A stretch of DNA of 64,000 nt from an uncultured Bacteroidota bacterium (GTDB taxonomy: Bacteria > Bacteroidota > Bacteroidia > Chitinophagales > Chitinophagaceae), in contig CAIYLW010000023.1 of the NCBI GenBank assembly GCA_903927185.1, forward strand, positions 1-64,000, written 5' to 3'. Numbering within the stretch: the first letter of the stretch is position 1; every line of letters begins with the position of its first letter. The notes under the pieces are model-generated. The model was not told where the DNA came from. It was given only the letters and a program-made list of their open reading frames with translations, and did no database searches. Made by a program: the position numbers and the translations under genes. Below are positions 41,101 through 50,308 of this stretch, one piece after another.

Positions 41101-44100
41101 ATTCTGGAACCATCGCAAAGGACTTATTTGTTATTCGACATATACAAAAAGAAAATGGAGCATTTCAATTCATCAATAGAAAAAAAGGAATTGAACCATA
41201 CATCTATTCTGCCACAGAAAAAGATAGGGGCGGTATTTTTATAGAAGAACTTTTTGTTTTTCAAAATAGAATATTCATTAATAGTATTTCAAAAAGAGTG
41301 CCTTTCACAAATAAAGAATTACAAATAAAGTATCAGAGTTTCCGTGATAAAACCGAACCAGGATCGAAAGAAAAATGGACAGTTTCTATTTCAGGAAAAA
41401 AAGGAGAAAAAGTTGCCGCCGAATTATTGACATCTATGTATGATGCTTCTTTAGATGAATTTAAATTCCAGCAATGGTATCAGCCAAATTGGTGGAATGA
41501 AAAATACCGAACTGATTATTGGAAATATAATTTTAGTGCAATTATTTCTGAGCAAAATTATATTACTCAATATATATGGAAGGAAGATACCGCTATTGAG
41601 TATGATAGAATTCGTGATGATTTTGGGATACTCCAGGGGTATGAAAACGATTCACAAATAGGGCATCCTATGATGCCAATGAATTCCGTTGCTTCACCAG
41701 CCTCAGGTAAAAAACAAGAAGACCAAAATAAAGAAGTTCATTCCCGTATATCTCCATTAAAACAAAATTCTAAAGAATCCATCGAAACCATCATTCGAAA
41801 AGATTTTAACGAAACTGCATTTTTCTTTCCTCAATTAACAGCGGATAGTTCTGGTAATTTTCAATTCAACTTTACCATGCCTGATGCAGTTACCAAGTGG
41901 AAGTGGATGAGTTTTGCCCATACAAAGGATTTGTCTGCTGGCGTTCAAACAGCAGAAATTCAAACGCAGAAAACATTGATGGTTCAAACCAATGCAACCA
42001 GGTTTATGCGGGAAGGCGACAAGATGGAGTTCAGCACACGAATCGCCAATTTGAGTGATAAAGAATTAACTGGTCAGATTACACTTGAATTAATTGATGC
42101 TTCAACTAACACATCAGTGGATGGTTGGTTTCAGAATATTTTTCCAACCCAATATTTCACAGTTGGACCAAAACAAACAGAAGCGATTAAGTTTCCAATA
42201 CAAATTCCCTTCAGTTATAATAAACCATTGATTTGGCGGGTAGTTGCAAAATCTGGCAACTATAGTGATGGAGAAGAAAATATGTTGGCTGTATTAAGTA
42301 ATCGTGCTTTAATAACAGAGAGCCTTCCAATATTAGTGCTTGGAGACACTACTCAGCAATTTCATTTCGATAAATTATTGCATCAAAACAGCGGCAGTTT
42401 AAGCAATGAATCATTAACTGTAGAATTTAGCAGCAATCCGATCTGGTATGCAGTTCAGGCACTTCCATATTTAAAACAGGGAATGGACAATTGTGCTGAA
42501 GCAATCTTTAATAAAATATATGCAAACAGTATTGCAGCATACCTCGTATATAAAAATCCGATTATTAAAACCTGGTTCGAAAAAAGCAAAAAAGATACTG
42601 CATCCATATTATCGAATCTTCAAAAGAACCAGCAACTAAAACAAGTATTATTAGAAGAAACGCCTTGGGTATTGGCAGCAAATACTGAAGGGGAAAGAAA
42701 AAAGAATTTATCAGAATTGTTCGACTTATTAAAATTGGGCGAATCCAATCAATCGTCCTTGGAGAAATTGCAAGAGTTACAATTGCCGAATGGAGCATTT
42801 AGCTGGTTCAAAGGAGGTTATGAAGATCCATATATCACCACTTATATTTTAACTGGAATTGGAAGACTAAAAAGATTGGGGGCTATTACACCGGATATGG
42901 CTATTCGCTTCAAACCAATGATCGTTAAAGCAATACAATTTACTGATGATTATATAAATACCGAGTATCAATTTGCATTCAGTCATGGTATTGATCCAAA
43001 ACTAAAATACATAAATGAAAGCCAAATTCAGTGGCTCTACATGCGAAGTTTTTATGGAGATATTGCAATGAATTCAACAACAGCTTCCGATTTTTATTTT
43101 AAACAAAGCAAATTGTATTGGAATCAATTTTCGGTTTATTATAAATCGTTAATTGGACTGATTCAATTAAGAAATAAAGAAGAAATATTTGTTGGCAAAA
43201 CTATACTTCCTTCCATATTTGAAAATGCAATAGTTGATAAACAAAAGGGCATGTATTGGAAACAAACAGCCAGGGACTGGTATAACGCTTCAATTGAAAC
43301 CGCCTCGATGGTTATTGAATTAGTATCCGAATACAATCAACAGAACAATTCAGCTGAGAGGATAAAAGCAATTGATGCAATTAAAACCTGGTTAATTTTA
43401 AATAAGCAAACCAATAACTGGAAAACCAGTATTAAAACTGCGAATGCCTGTTATGCGCTATTACTCAATGGCTCAAATTGGCTACAACAAGAAAAAACTG
43501 TTCAGATAGCATTAGGAAATACTGTGATTAATAGCCGTAATGTAAAAACAGAACTTGGAACTGGTTATTTCGAAAAAAGAATTGACGGGTCAAAAGTTGA
43601 ATCTGAAATGGGTGAAATTAAAGTAACTACCAAAACAGTAAATAGTGGCAACCAAAAAAACAATCAACCCGCCTGGGGTGCTGTTTACTGGCAGTACTTT
43701 GAAGATCTTGATAAAATCACAGAAGCTGCATCTCCCTTGAATATTCAAAAACAATTAATGATCGAAAAAATAATAGATAAGGGAAAAGAATTGGTGGAAG
43801 TTGATCTGAATAATCCATTAAAAGTAGGCGACAAAGTAGTATTTCGATTGATCATCAAAACAGATCGTGAAATGGAATATCTGCATTTAAAAGATCTGCG
43901 AGCAGCTGGGATGGAACCAGTAAATGTATTGAGTGGTTACAAATGGCAGGATGGAATGGGTTATTATGAAAACACCACAGATATTAGTAGTAACTTTTTT
44001 ATTAATCATTTGAATAAGGGAACATATGTTTTTGAATATCCTGTTTACATCACACATACAGGAAATTTTTCTGTGGGTCTTGCCAGCATTCAGTGTATGT

Positions 44101-44156
44101 ACGCACCTGAATTTAGTAGTCATTCAGAAGGAATAAGAATCAATGTGGCTGAATAA
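38124..44156 (+). CDS. Alpha-2-macroglobulin family protein (MG2 domain), 2010 aa
   Basis: FFTDRSIYRPGQIVYFKAI (MG2), FFFPQLTADSSGNFQFNFTMPDAVTKWKWMSFAHT, thioester-domain helices LPNGAFSWFKGG. Confidence 0.92.
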   Translation: MNLKRWAFIGILFWAGNSLMAQETDTTFSKQWIEIDSLLGISHLPKSALDKVNQIYVLAEKKSNNVQKIKALLYRTAIEINVAEYDINKNISAFKLELGKTNDPSCKALIHVLIAKQYQKYFNDHRWQLYDRFKIKTQNTNDILSWSADEFLKNIEVEYDYSLADKDFLKKTKLNTFRAILWKGNAEHLRPTLYDVIAQDALDYFKTGQESRTNAKNSFTIQQQTSLGTYAEFAALKLISNDSNAHTFRALQLFQDLTLFHINDAQKDALIDLDIDRINWVYQQVLFENKQQLKEKALTAITTDFESNAAVYAWLQLAKDKSLLAATYQPFQDSSERWQYIAAIKIIDAANKKFKDNNPVRNELENLKQRILLKDVSIHSEKIEIPNKPIKVLVEYKNVDTLYLRILALPLEFTKTNDQAQLLIQKLCDKKEFQSSEQWLPVTNDYQNHFVEIKLDPLTQGEYVLLSSTGKDFNPARDIINYQSFQVSNISLVQNKSDFFVLSRETGKPISKANITILSRPSNSQSKEWDNEGVRITDENGYVKMDGQKSNRYYSFIIESKKEKFRTIDPTWFENEQNPNKLYDSIHFEKRNQRTFFFTDRSIYRPGQIVYFKAIISTIDFNNQKSKLLAQTNATVFLRDVNYRIIDSLKFTSNDYGSYHGKFTLPEKILTGNFSLTVKNGETGNTNFSVEAYKRPTYSIQFEKIAKAYQLNDTIELKGIAKAFAGNFITGSKLTYHVVRNARLLNPYFRNRMFSNNQSQEIAQGTIQTDDKGAFTIRFKAVPDLTKDASSKPVFDFSIDAAITDASGETRTANKQISCAYQALILEVNYPQITNGRKDIKIEMGCTNLNAEKVATIIDVKISELTGPDRILKDRNWSKPDQFIMSKDAFIKDFPYDIFDNENEISNYPIVKTSLTATIDTKNQSELVIEGGNLKVGYYQIEATAKDSLGNQEIHKSYLQVFDPSSNAVANGNINLFYANDQPMEPGENDTIYSGTIAKDLFVIRHIQKENGAFQFINRKKGIEPYIYSATEKDRGGIFIEELFVFQNRIFINSISKRVPFTNKELQIKYQSFRDKTEPGSKEKWTVSISGKKGEKVAAELLTSMYDASLDEFKFQQWYQPNWWNEKYRTDYWKYNFSAIISEQNYITQYIWKEDTAIEYDRIRDDFGILQGYENDSQIGHPMMPMNSVASPASGKKQEDQNKEVHSRISPLKQNSKESIETIIRKDFNETAFFFPQLTADSSGNFQFNFTMPDAVTKWKWMSFAHTKDLSAGVQTAEIQTQKTLMVQTNATRFMREGDKMEFSTRIANLSDKELTGQITLELIDASTNTSVDGWFQNIFPTQYFTVGPKQTEAIKFPIQIPFSYNKPLIWRVVAKSGNYSDGEENMLAVLSNRALITESLPILVLGDTTQQFHFDKLLHQNSGSLSNESLTVEFSSNPIWYAVQALPYLKQGMDNCAEAIFNKIYANSIAAYLVYKNPIIKTWFEKSKKDTASILSNLQKNQQLKQVLLEETPWVLAANTEGERKKNLSELFDLLKLGESNQSSLEKLQELQLPNGAFSWFKGGYEDPYITTYILTGIGRLKRLGAITPDMAIRFKPMIVKAIQFTDDYINTEYQFAFSHGIDPKLKYINESQIQWLYMRSFYGDIAMNSTTASDFYFKQSKLYWNQFSVYYKSLIGLIQLRNKEEIFVGKTILPSIFENAIVDKQKGMYWKQTARDWYNASIETASMVIELVSEYNQQNNSAERIKAIDAIKTWLILNKQTNNWKTSIKTANACYALLLNGSNWLQQEKTVQIALGNTVINSRNVKTELGTGYFEKRIDGSKVESEMGEIKVTTKTVNSGNQKNNQPAWGAVYWQYFEDLDKITEAASPLNIQKQLMIEKIIDKGKELVEVDLNNPLKVGDKVVFRLIIKTDREMEYLHLKDLRAAGMEPVNVLSGYKWQDGMGYYENTTDISSNFFINHLNKGTYVFEYPVYITHTGNFSVGLASIQCMYAPEFSSHSEGIRINVAE

Positions 44157-44186
44157 AGTTTATATTCATTATTCAATTCCCACAAA

Positions 44187-45050
44187 TTGATTCGAAAATC
44201 AACCATTCAGCTTTTACGTATTCCGTTTAGCTTTTTTTTAATGCCGGTATACTGGTTTGCTTTAAGCATAACCTCCCAAATCAATTTGCCGAAGGCCATT
44301 TTGGTTTTCATTTTATTGCATGCTATACTTTACCCATCAAGCAATGGATATAATAGTTATAATGATAGGGATACAGAAAGCATCGGTGGCGTTGCCAATC
44401 CCATGCTGCCTACAAAACAATTGTATTACATAACATTAGTATTGGACATCATTGGATTTATTCTGTCATTTTACATTAGTACTGTCTTTGCAGGTTGTTT
44501 TCTATTTTTTATTATTTGTTCCAGGTTATATAGTTGGCGTGGCTTACGTTTAAAGAAATACCCTGTTCTTGGTTATCTATTGGTAATTAGCAATCAAGGC
44601 TCATTAGTTTTTTTTGCCATTGCACATGGGGTTAGTAGTAATCTTACCATGGAAGTCCCTTTATTACTAATTGGTGCTGCAGGATTATTAATTGGAGGTT
44701 TCTACCCCATCACTCAAATCTACCAACACATTCAAGATCGAAAAGATGGTGTTATAACCATTTCCATATTATTGGGAAAAAGAGGTACATTTTTATTCTG
44801 TGCAATTCTTTATTTATTAGCATTTCTTTGCCTCTTCATGCATTTTCAAACACAAAATGAGCTGACAAATTTTTGGATTATTCAACTTTTTTTCATTCCA
44901 GTGGTTCTATATTTTGTGAGTTGGGCGCTGAAAGTCTGGAAAGATCCAGATCAGGCTGATTTCAAAAATACGATGCGTATGATTTGGTTAGCAAGTACTT
45001 GCACGAATCTGGCATTTTTCACCTTATTAATATTGAACCATTTTGGCTGA
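44187..45050 (+). CDS. UbiA-like prenyltransferase family protein
   Basis: Polytopic membrane protein; NGYNSYNDRDTESIGG and QIYQHIQDRKDG Asp-rich motifs. Confidence 0.82.
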   Translation: MIRKSTIQLLRIPFSFFLMPVYWFALSITSQINLPKAILVFILLHAILYPSSNGYNSYNDRDTESIGGVANPMLPTKQLYYITLVLDIIGFILSFYISTVFAGCFLFFIICSRLYSWRGLRLKKYPVLGYLLVISNQGSLVFFAIAHGVSSNLTMEVPLLLIGAAGLLIGGFYPITQIYQHIQDRKDGVITISILLGKRGTFLFCAILYLLAFLCLFMHFQTQNELTNFWIIQLFFIPVVLYFVSWALKVWKDPDQADFKNTMRMIWLASTCTNLAFFTLLILNHFG

Positions 45051-46128
45051 TATCGTATCTATAGCAACTGCATCTCCCCCATTTGCACACAAACAAGTGG
45101 ACATTCTGCAATACATGCAAAAAGCCTATCAGTTAGAAGCTGATGAAAAAAGGAAACTGACTTTTCTTTATCACCATAGTGGCATCGAAACAAGACATTC
45201 TGCTATCCCAGATTATGGAGACACAAATGCTAACTGGAATTTTTTACCAAAGAACAACCAAGACGCTTTTCCTTCTATTGAGCATCGAATGGAATTGTAT
45301 AAAAAAAATGCTTCCCTATTATCTATTGAGGCTATTAAGAAATGTATAGGATCACATATTAATAGCGATCAAATTACTCATTTGATAACAATAAGTTGTA
45401 CAGGAATGAGCGCCCCAGGATTAGATTTAGAAATCATGGAAGCAATGCAACTATCACCTTCCCTTTTTAGGACTTCCATTAATTTTATGGGATGTTATGC
45501 TGCCATACATGGATTGAAAATGGCAAAATTTATTTGTGACAGTGAACCAGATGCACAAGTGGTAATAGTAGCAACAGAATTATGTACCATACATTTTCAA
45601 AAAGAGTATACACTTGAAAATGCATCGAGTAGTCTTTTATTTGCAGATGGATCTGCAGCAGTTTTGGTAAGTAATAATAGAACCAGCACAAAGGCGCTAC
45701 AGATAGAAAGCTTTCATTCTCAAGTTGCATTTCAGGGAAAAACTGATATGGCATGGGAAATTAGTAGTAAAGGTTTTTTAATGACATTAAGTAGCTATAT
45801 CCCCCAAATCATCAAAGAAGATATTGATTTACTCATTACTGCAGCATTGGCGAAAAAAGAATTAACGGTAGCTGATATCCCTTATTGGTGCATCCATCCT
45901 GGTGGCAAAAAAATTGTTGATGTCATAGAACAAAAACTATCGTTAACAAAATCACATACAAAATTTGCAAGAAAAATATTAGCAGAAAATGGAAACATGT
46001 CCTCTCCTACGATTCTTTTTGTTTTAAAAGAAATCATGGACAGTGCAATCGAATCAGGCGAGAATATATTTGGTATTGCATTTGGACCAGGACTAACTAT
46101 GGAAACCTTCCTTTGCAAAAAGAAATAA
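45043..46128 (+). CDS. Type III polyketide synthase (chalcone/stilbene synthase family)
   Basis: Catalytic Cys in NFMGCYAAIHGLKMA, His in CIHPGGKKIVD, Asn in ENGNMSSPTILFVL. Confidence 0.92.
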   Translation: MADIVSIATASPPFAHKQVDILQYMQKAYQLEADEKRKLTFLYHHSGIETRHSAIPDYGDTNANWNFLPKNNQDAFPSIEHRMELYKKNASLLSIEAIKKCIGSHINSDQITHLITISCTGMSAPGLDLEIMEAMQLSPSLFRTSINFMGCYAAIHGLKMAKFICDSEPDAQVVIVATELCTIHFQKEYTLENASSSLLFADGSAAVLVSNNRTSTKALQIESFHSQVAFQGKTDMAWEISSKGFLMTLSSYIPQIIKEDIDLLITAALAKKELTVADIPYWCIHPGGKKIVDVIEQKLSLTKSHTKFARKILAENGNMSSPTILFVLKEIMDSAIESGENIFGIAFGPGLTMETFLCKKK

Positions 46129-46139
46129 TTTTATTTGAA

Positions 46140-46838
46140 ATGAATTTTAAAATCAGATCATATCAAAAGGAATTACTCGACGGTGAAGGAATTCCTTTTG
46201 CGGATATTGCTCAAACCATGCGGGAGCTGAATACCATTAATACATTATTGGGTGGCCATGCCATTACTTTAGATGGGTTTAAACAGTTAGCCAAAGACAA
46301 AAAAGAAATTACGGTATGTGAAATTGGTTGTGGTGGTGGTGATAATTTAGTAGCTATTGTTAAATATTGTGAAGCTCACAAAATTAAGATTCATTGTATT
46401 GGTATTGATTATAATAATGAATGCATTGTTTTTGCTAAACAAAATGAATACTTGAAAGCAAATACCGATTTTATCTGTAGCGATTATTCTAAAGTTTATT
46501 TTGAAAACAAACCAGATATTATTTTCTCCAGTTTATTTTGTCACCATTTTACAGATGAAGCATTAGTTTTTCAACTAAATTGGATGAAAGAAAATGCTGA
46601 GAAAGGTTTTTTCATCAATGACTTACAAAGGCATTGGTTGGCTTATTATTTAATAAAAATATTGACAAATGTATTTTCAAAATCCTATTTAGTTAAAAAC
46701 GATGCCTGCTTAAGTGTTGCCCGTGGTTTTATTAAATCTGATTGGAAAAATTTTTTCTCGATATATGGTATTGAAAATTATAAAATTAGATGGAAATGGG
46801 CTTTTCGTTATTTGATAGTAAAAGAACAGGGACTTTAA
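46140..46838 (+). CDS. Class I SAM-dependent methyltransferase
   Basis: VCEIGCGGGDNLVAI motif I, IGIDYNNECI; ATG at 46140 preferred (ORF extends to 46113). Confidence 0.88.
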   Translation: MNFKIRSYQKELLDGEGIPFADIAQTMRELNTINTLLGGHAITLDGFKQLAKDKKEITVCEIGCGGGDNLVAIVKYCEAHKIKIHCIGIDYNNECIVFAKQNEYLKANTDFICSDYSKVYFENKPDIIFSSLFCHHFTDEALVFQLNWMKENAEKGFFINDLQRHWLAYYLIKILTNVFSKSYLVKNDACLSVARGFIKSDWKNFFSIYGIENYKIRWKWAFRYLIVKEQGL

Positions 46839-47972
46839 ATGAAAGTAGAATTTGATATCGCAATTATTGGAGGAGGCCTCGCAGGATTAAGTCTTTCCAT
46901 TCAATGTGCAGATGCTGGATATAAAACAATATTATTCGAAAAAGAAACCTACCCATTTCATAAAGTTTGTGGTGAATATATTAGCAATGAATCCCTTCCT
47001 TTTTTAGAAAAATTAGGCGTGCCAATATCAACCTGGGGACTTCCAAACATTAATGAATTAAAAATATCCGCCCAAAATGGAAGGTCTTACCAATTTTCAC
47101 TTCCTCTTGGAGGCTTTGGAATTAGCCGGTATAAACTAGATGAATATTTATATCGCATTGCAAGAGATAAAGGAGTCACATTTTTTACAGGAACCAAAGT
47201 GCAGGATCTGGTTTTTAAAACAAATGGATTCGAAATTATAACAGACAATGGCAGTTATAACAGCAGGATAGCTGCGGGTAGTTTTGGCAAAAAGAGTAAT
47301 CTGGATATTCATTTATCTCGACCTTTTGCAAAAGCGAAACCCAATGCTTTAAATAATTTTATTGGCGTTAAATACCATATTCGATACCCACATCCTAGAA
47401 ATCAAATTGCTTTACACAACTTTGATAACGGCTATTGTGGTATTGAAGAAATAGAAAATGGAGATTGTTGTTTGTGCTATTTAACTACAGCAGAAAACTT
47501 AAGGAAATCAGGGAATACCATTCCTGAAATGGAGGAGCAAATTTTATGGAAAAATCCTTTTTTAAAAGATATTTTTAACAACGCAGAATTTATTTATAAA
47601 AAGCCGCTGACAATTTCACAGATAAGTTTTCAAAAGAAATCGCAAATAGAGGAACATATGTTATGTGTTGGAGATGCAGCTGGCATGATCACACCTTTAT
47701 GTGGTAACGGAATGAGCATGGCTTTGCATGGCAGCAAAATTGCTTTTCAAAATATTGATTACTATTTCAAGAACGGACAAAATCGCTCCGTCTTAGAATC
47801 GAACTATGAGCTGCAATGGAAAAAACAATTTGCAAAAAGGGTTTTTGTTGGCAGAACAATTCAACGTCTTTTTGGAAAGGATTATGTGACAAATCTTTTT
47901 TTACAATTCATGCAATATTTTCCTAGTCTATCCAGAAAATTAATCAACACTACACACGGTAAGCCATTCTAA
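46839..47972 (+). CDS. FAD-dependent oxidoreductase, geranylgeranyl reductase-like
   Basis: IAIIGGGLAGLSLSIQCADAGYKTILFEK, FHKVCGEYIS, CVGDAAGMITPLCGNGMSMAL. Confidence 0.88.
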   Translation: MKVEFDIAIIGGGLAGLSLSIQCADAGYKTILFEKETYPFHKVCGEYISNESLPFLEKLGVPISTWGLPNINELKISAQNGRSYQFSLPLGGFGISRYKLDEYLYRIARDKGVTFFTGTKVQDLVFKTNGFEIITDNGSYNSRIAAGSFGKKSNLDIHLSRPFAKAKPNALNNFIGVKYHIRYPHPRNQIALHNFDNGYCGIEEIENGDCCLCYLTTAENLRKSGNTIPEMEEQILWKNPFLKDIFNNAEFIYKKPLTISQISFQKKSQIEEHMLCVGDAAGMITPLCGNGMSMALHGSKIAFQNIDYYFKNGQNRSVLESNYELQWKKQFAKRVFVGRTIQRLFGKDYVTNLFLQFMQYFPSLSRKLINTTHGKPF

Positions 47973-47991
47973 TTCTTAAGATTCAGATTTA

Positions 47992-49065
47992 TTGTCGAAT
48001 TTCGCAAACATGCAGTTTGATTATATTATTGTAGGACAAGGACTCTGCGGTACATTCCTGAGCTGGAATTTAATGAAAGCCGGAAAGAGTGTATTGGTAA
48101 TAGATGAAAACCAAACTTCCACATCTACAAAAGTGGCAAGTGGTGTGATTAATCCTGTAACTGGAAGAAGAATTGTACGTACCTGGGAGATTGAAAAATT
48201 ATTGCCTTTTGCCTGGAATGCGTATACAGAATTAGGAAACGAATTGGGTGATGAATTAGTTAGAAAATGTAATATTCTTAATTTTCATCCTACTCCTCAA
48301 ATGGAGTTGGCATTTCGGGATAGAATGCCTGAAGAAAAAGAATATTTGCGTGTACCTGAGGATCAGGAAGCCTGGCGGGCCTATTTTAATTTCCCTTTCA
48401 GCATTGGTGAAATTGATTCTTGTTTATTAATTGAGTTGCATGGCATGCTGAACGGATGGAGGAAAAAATTAGATGATGCAAATGCATTAATAAATGAACG
48501 TTTTGATTGGATAGCTTGCGAAATAGAAACAGATCTGGTACGATATCAAAATCATACCGCTCAAAAAATAATTTTCTGCGATGGTGCAGAAGGAATAGAC
48601 AATCGCTATTTTAATTTATTACCCTATTCAAGAAATAAAGGAGAAGCAATTATTGCAGATATTCCGGCGCTTCCCAGAAATCATATTTATAAACAAGGCA
48701 TTAGTTTGGTACCCTGGCATAATAATTTATGGTGGATTGGCTCAACACATGAATGGAATTTTACAGATCTAATGCCAACTGCAGAATTTAGAAGAAATAC
48801 ACAAACCCAATTATACCATTGGTTAAAACTTCCTTTCGAAATAGTAGATCATTTTGCATCAGAGCGTCCCACAAATATGGAAAGAAGACCTTTTGCAGGC
48901 CTTCACCCCATTCATCAATCAGTGGGTTTATTCAATGGGATGGGCACCAAGGGCTGTTCGCTTGCCCCTTATTTTGGTAAACAATTTGCCGATTTTCTAA
49001 CAAATCAAACTCCCATGGAACCATTAGTGGATATTGCTCGCTTCAACAATATTTTAAGTAGATAA
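47992..49065 (+). CDS. FAD-dependent oxidoreductase, DAO family (start may be MQFDYIIV at 48010)
   Basis: FDYIIVGQGLCGTFLSWNLMKAGKSVLVIDE; ASGVINPVTGRRIV. Confidence 0.85.
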   Translation: MSNFANMQFDYIIVGQGLCGTFLSWNLMKAGKSVLVIDENQTSTSTKVASGVINPVTGRRIVRTWEIEKLLPFAWNAYTELGNELGDELVRKCNILNFHPTPQMELAFRDRMPEEKEYLRVPEDQEAWRAYFNFPFSIGEIDSCLLIELHGMLNGWRKKLDDANALINERFDWIACEIETDLVRYQNHTAQKIIFCDGAEGIDNRYFNLLPYSRNKGEAIIADIPALPRNHIYKQGISLVPWHNNLWWIGSTHEWNFTDLMPTAEFRRNTQTQLYHWLKLPFEIVDHFASERPTNMERRPFAGLHPIHQSVGLFNGMGTKGCSLAPYFGKQFADFLTNQTPMEPLVDIARFNNILSR

Positions 49066-49116
49066 TTCATAACAAAAAATTAATTTAGCGCCAACTTCCA
49101 ATCTTAAATACACCCC

Positions 49117-49590
49117 ATGGGCAAAATGGCAACCGAAACTTTGAACAAAAACATAGCACAAGAACATCCTGTTTTGAATGTCATAGAACCTAAGCCAAAC
49201 GAAGCTTTATATAATATCCCGCTTCATTATCGAAAGATGGAAAACTTACATATTGTTTTCTGGCTGTTTAAAGATGTTGCCTGGTGTATGGTTTGGAGAC
49301 CGTTGGGAATTATGATGATCTTCCCTACCCTAATCGTTTCTATTATTATCGCGTGGAGAACCCGACAATTTGTTTCTGAACTATGTCATAACCTTGCTAT
49401 TACAGTTTGGATCACTGCAAACTCTTACTGGATGCTAAGCGAGTTTTTTGGTTTCGATACGCATATTCTTTTTGGTAGCTATACCATGAAACATCTTGCT
49501 ATTATTCCATTTAGTGTTGGCTTATTGATTTTAGGATATTATTATCTGTATTGGAAGCCTCGTCACAAAGACGAACTTGAAACAATGTAG
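49117..49590 (+). CDS. Hypothetical membrane protein
   Basis: 157 aa ORF with several hydrophobic segments. Confidence 0.75.
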   Translation: MGKMATETLNKNIAQEHPVLNVIEPKPNEALYNIPLHYRKMENLHIVFWLFKDVAWCMVWRPLGIMMIFPTLIVSIIIAWRTRQFVSELCHNLAITVWITANSYWMLSEFFGFDTHILFGSYTMKHLAIIPFSVGLLILGYYYLYWKPRHKDELETM

Positions 49591-49960
49591 CAAATTTCGA
49601 CCCTTTTTTAGCTATTTTACCACTCTTCCTACATACTCTACCATTGGTATGAATGCCAGTCCCGCTAGACCTGTATCCCCTTTGAAGCAGACCCTGCAAC
49701 GATATATCTTTACTGTATCAAAGAAAACGGAGCTAGTCTCCCAAACACATGAACCACTTATTGGAATTTCTTTTCGGACGTTGCAGACAGCGTGAAAACC
49801 CACCAGAAATTCATCGGCTATAAATAAGCCAGAATCCATCAAAAAATAAATTAACTGAAAGCAATAACCAGCAATAAGCAGTTTAACTTTAGCATCAATC
49901 TATATTTTGATGGTGGCCAAAAATTGGCCCGAGTATCAACCAAATTGAAAATTTACACTT

Positions 49961-50302
49961 ATGTATACCATGAAACCGATCGTATTAGCGATTTTAGGAG
50001 GCGCAGCCTTATTATATTTAATTTCTTGTCAAGACCCTCAGCCAAATGAAGATGTAACTAACGCAGTAAATAAATCTGGAGCTATTGAAAGTTCTGTAAA
50101 AGTAGAACACTTAGATAGCTTACACGATATTCTTGTAACTACCCACGCAGTATGGGCACATGATAGTATTCTAAAAAATATTGTCTATCGTGATACCTTA
50201 CCAAGCTTGGGCATACATAACACCTATGCAGAAAATCAGGATGGCGATACAAAAGCTGTTTCTGTAAAAAAGGATTATGAAATTTATATAACAGTTAAGT
50301 AA
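49961..50302 (+). CDS. Hypothetical lipoprotein
   Basis: Lipobox-like LYLISCQDP after signal peptide. Confidence 0.72.
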   Translation: MYTMKPIVLAILGGAALLYLISCQDPQPNEDVTNAVNKSGAIESSVKVEHLDSLHDILVTTHAVWAHDSILKNIVYRDTLPSLGIHNTYAENQDGDTKAVSVKKDYEIYITVK

Positions 50303-50308
50303 GCAACA

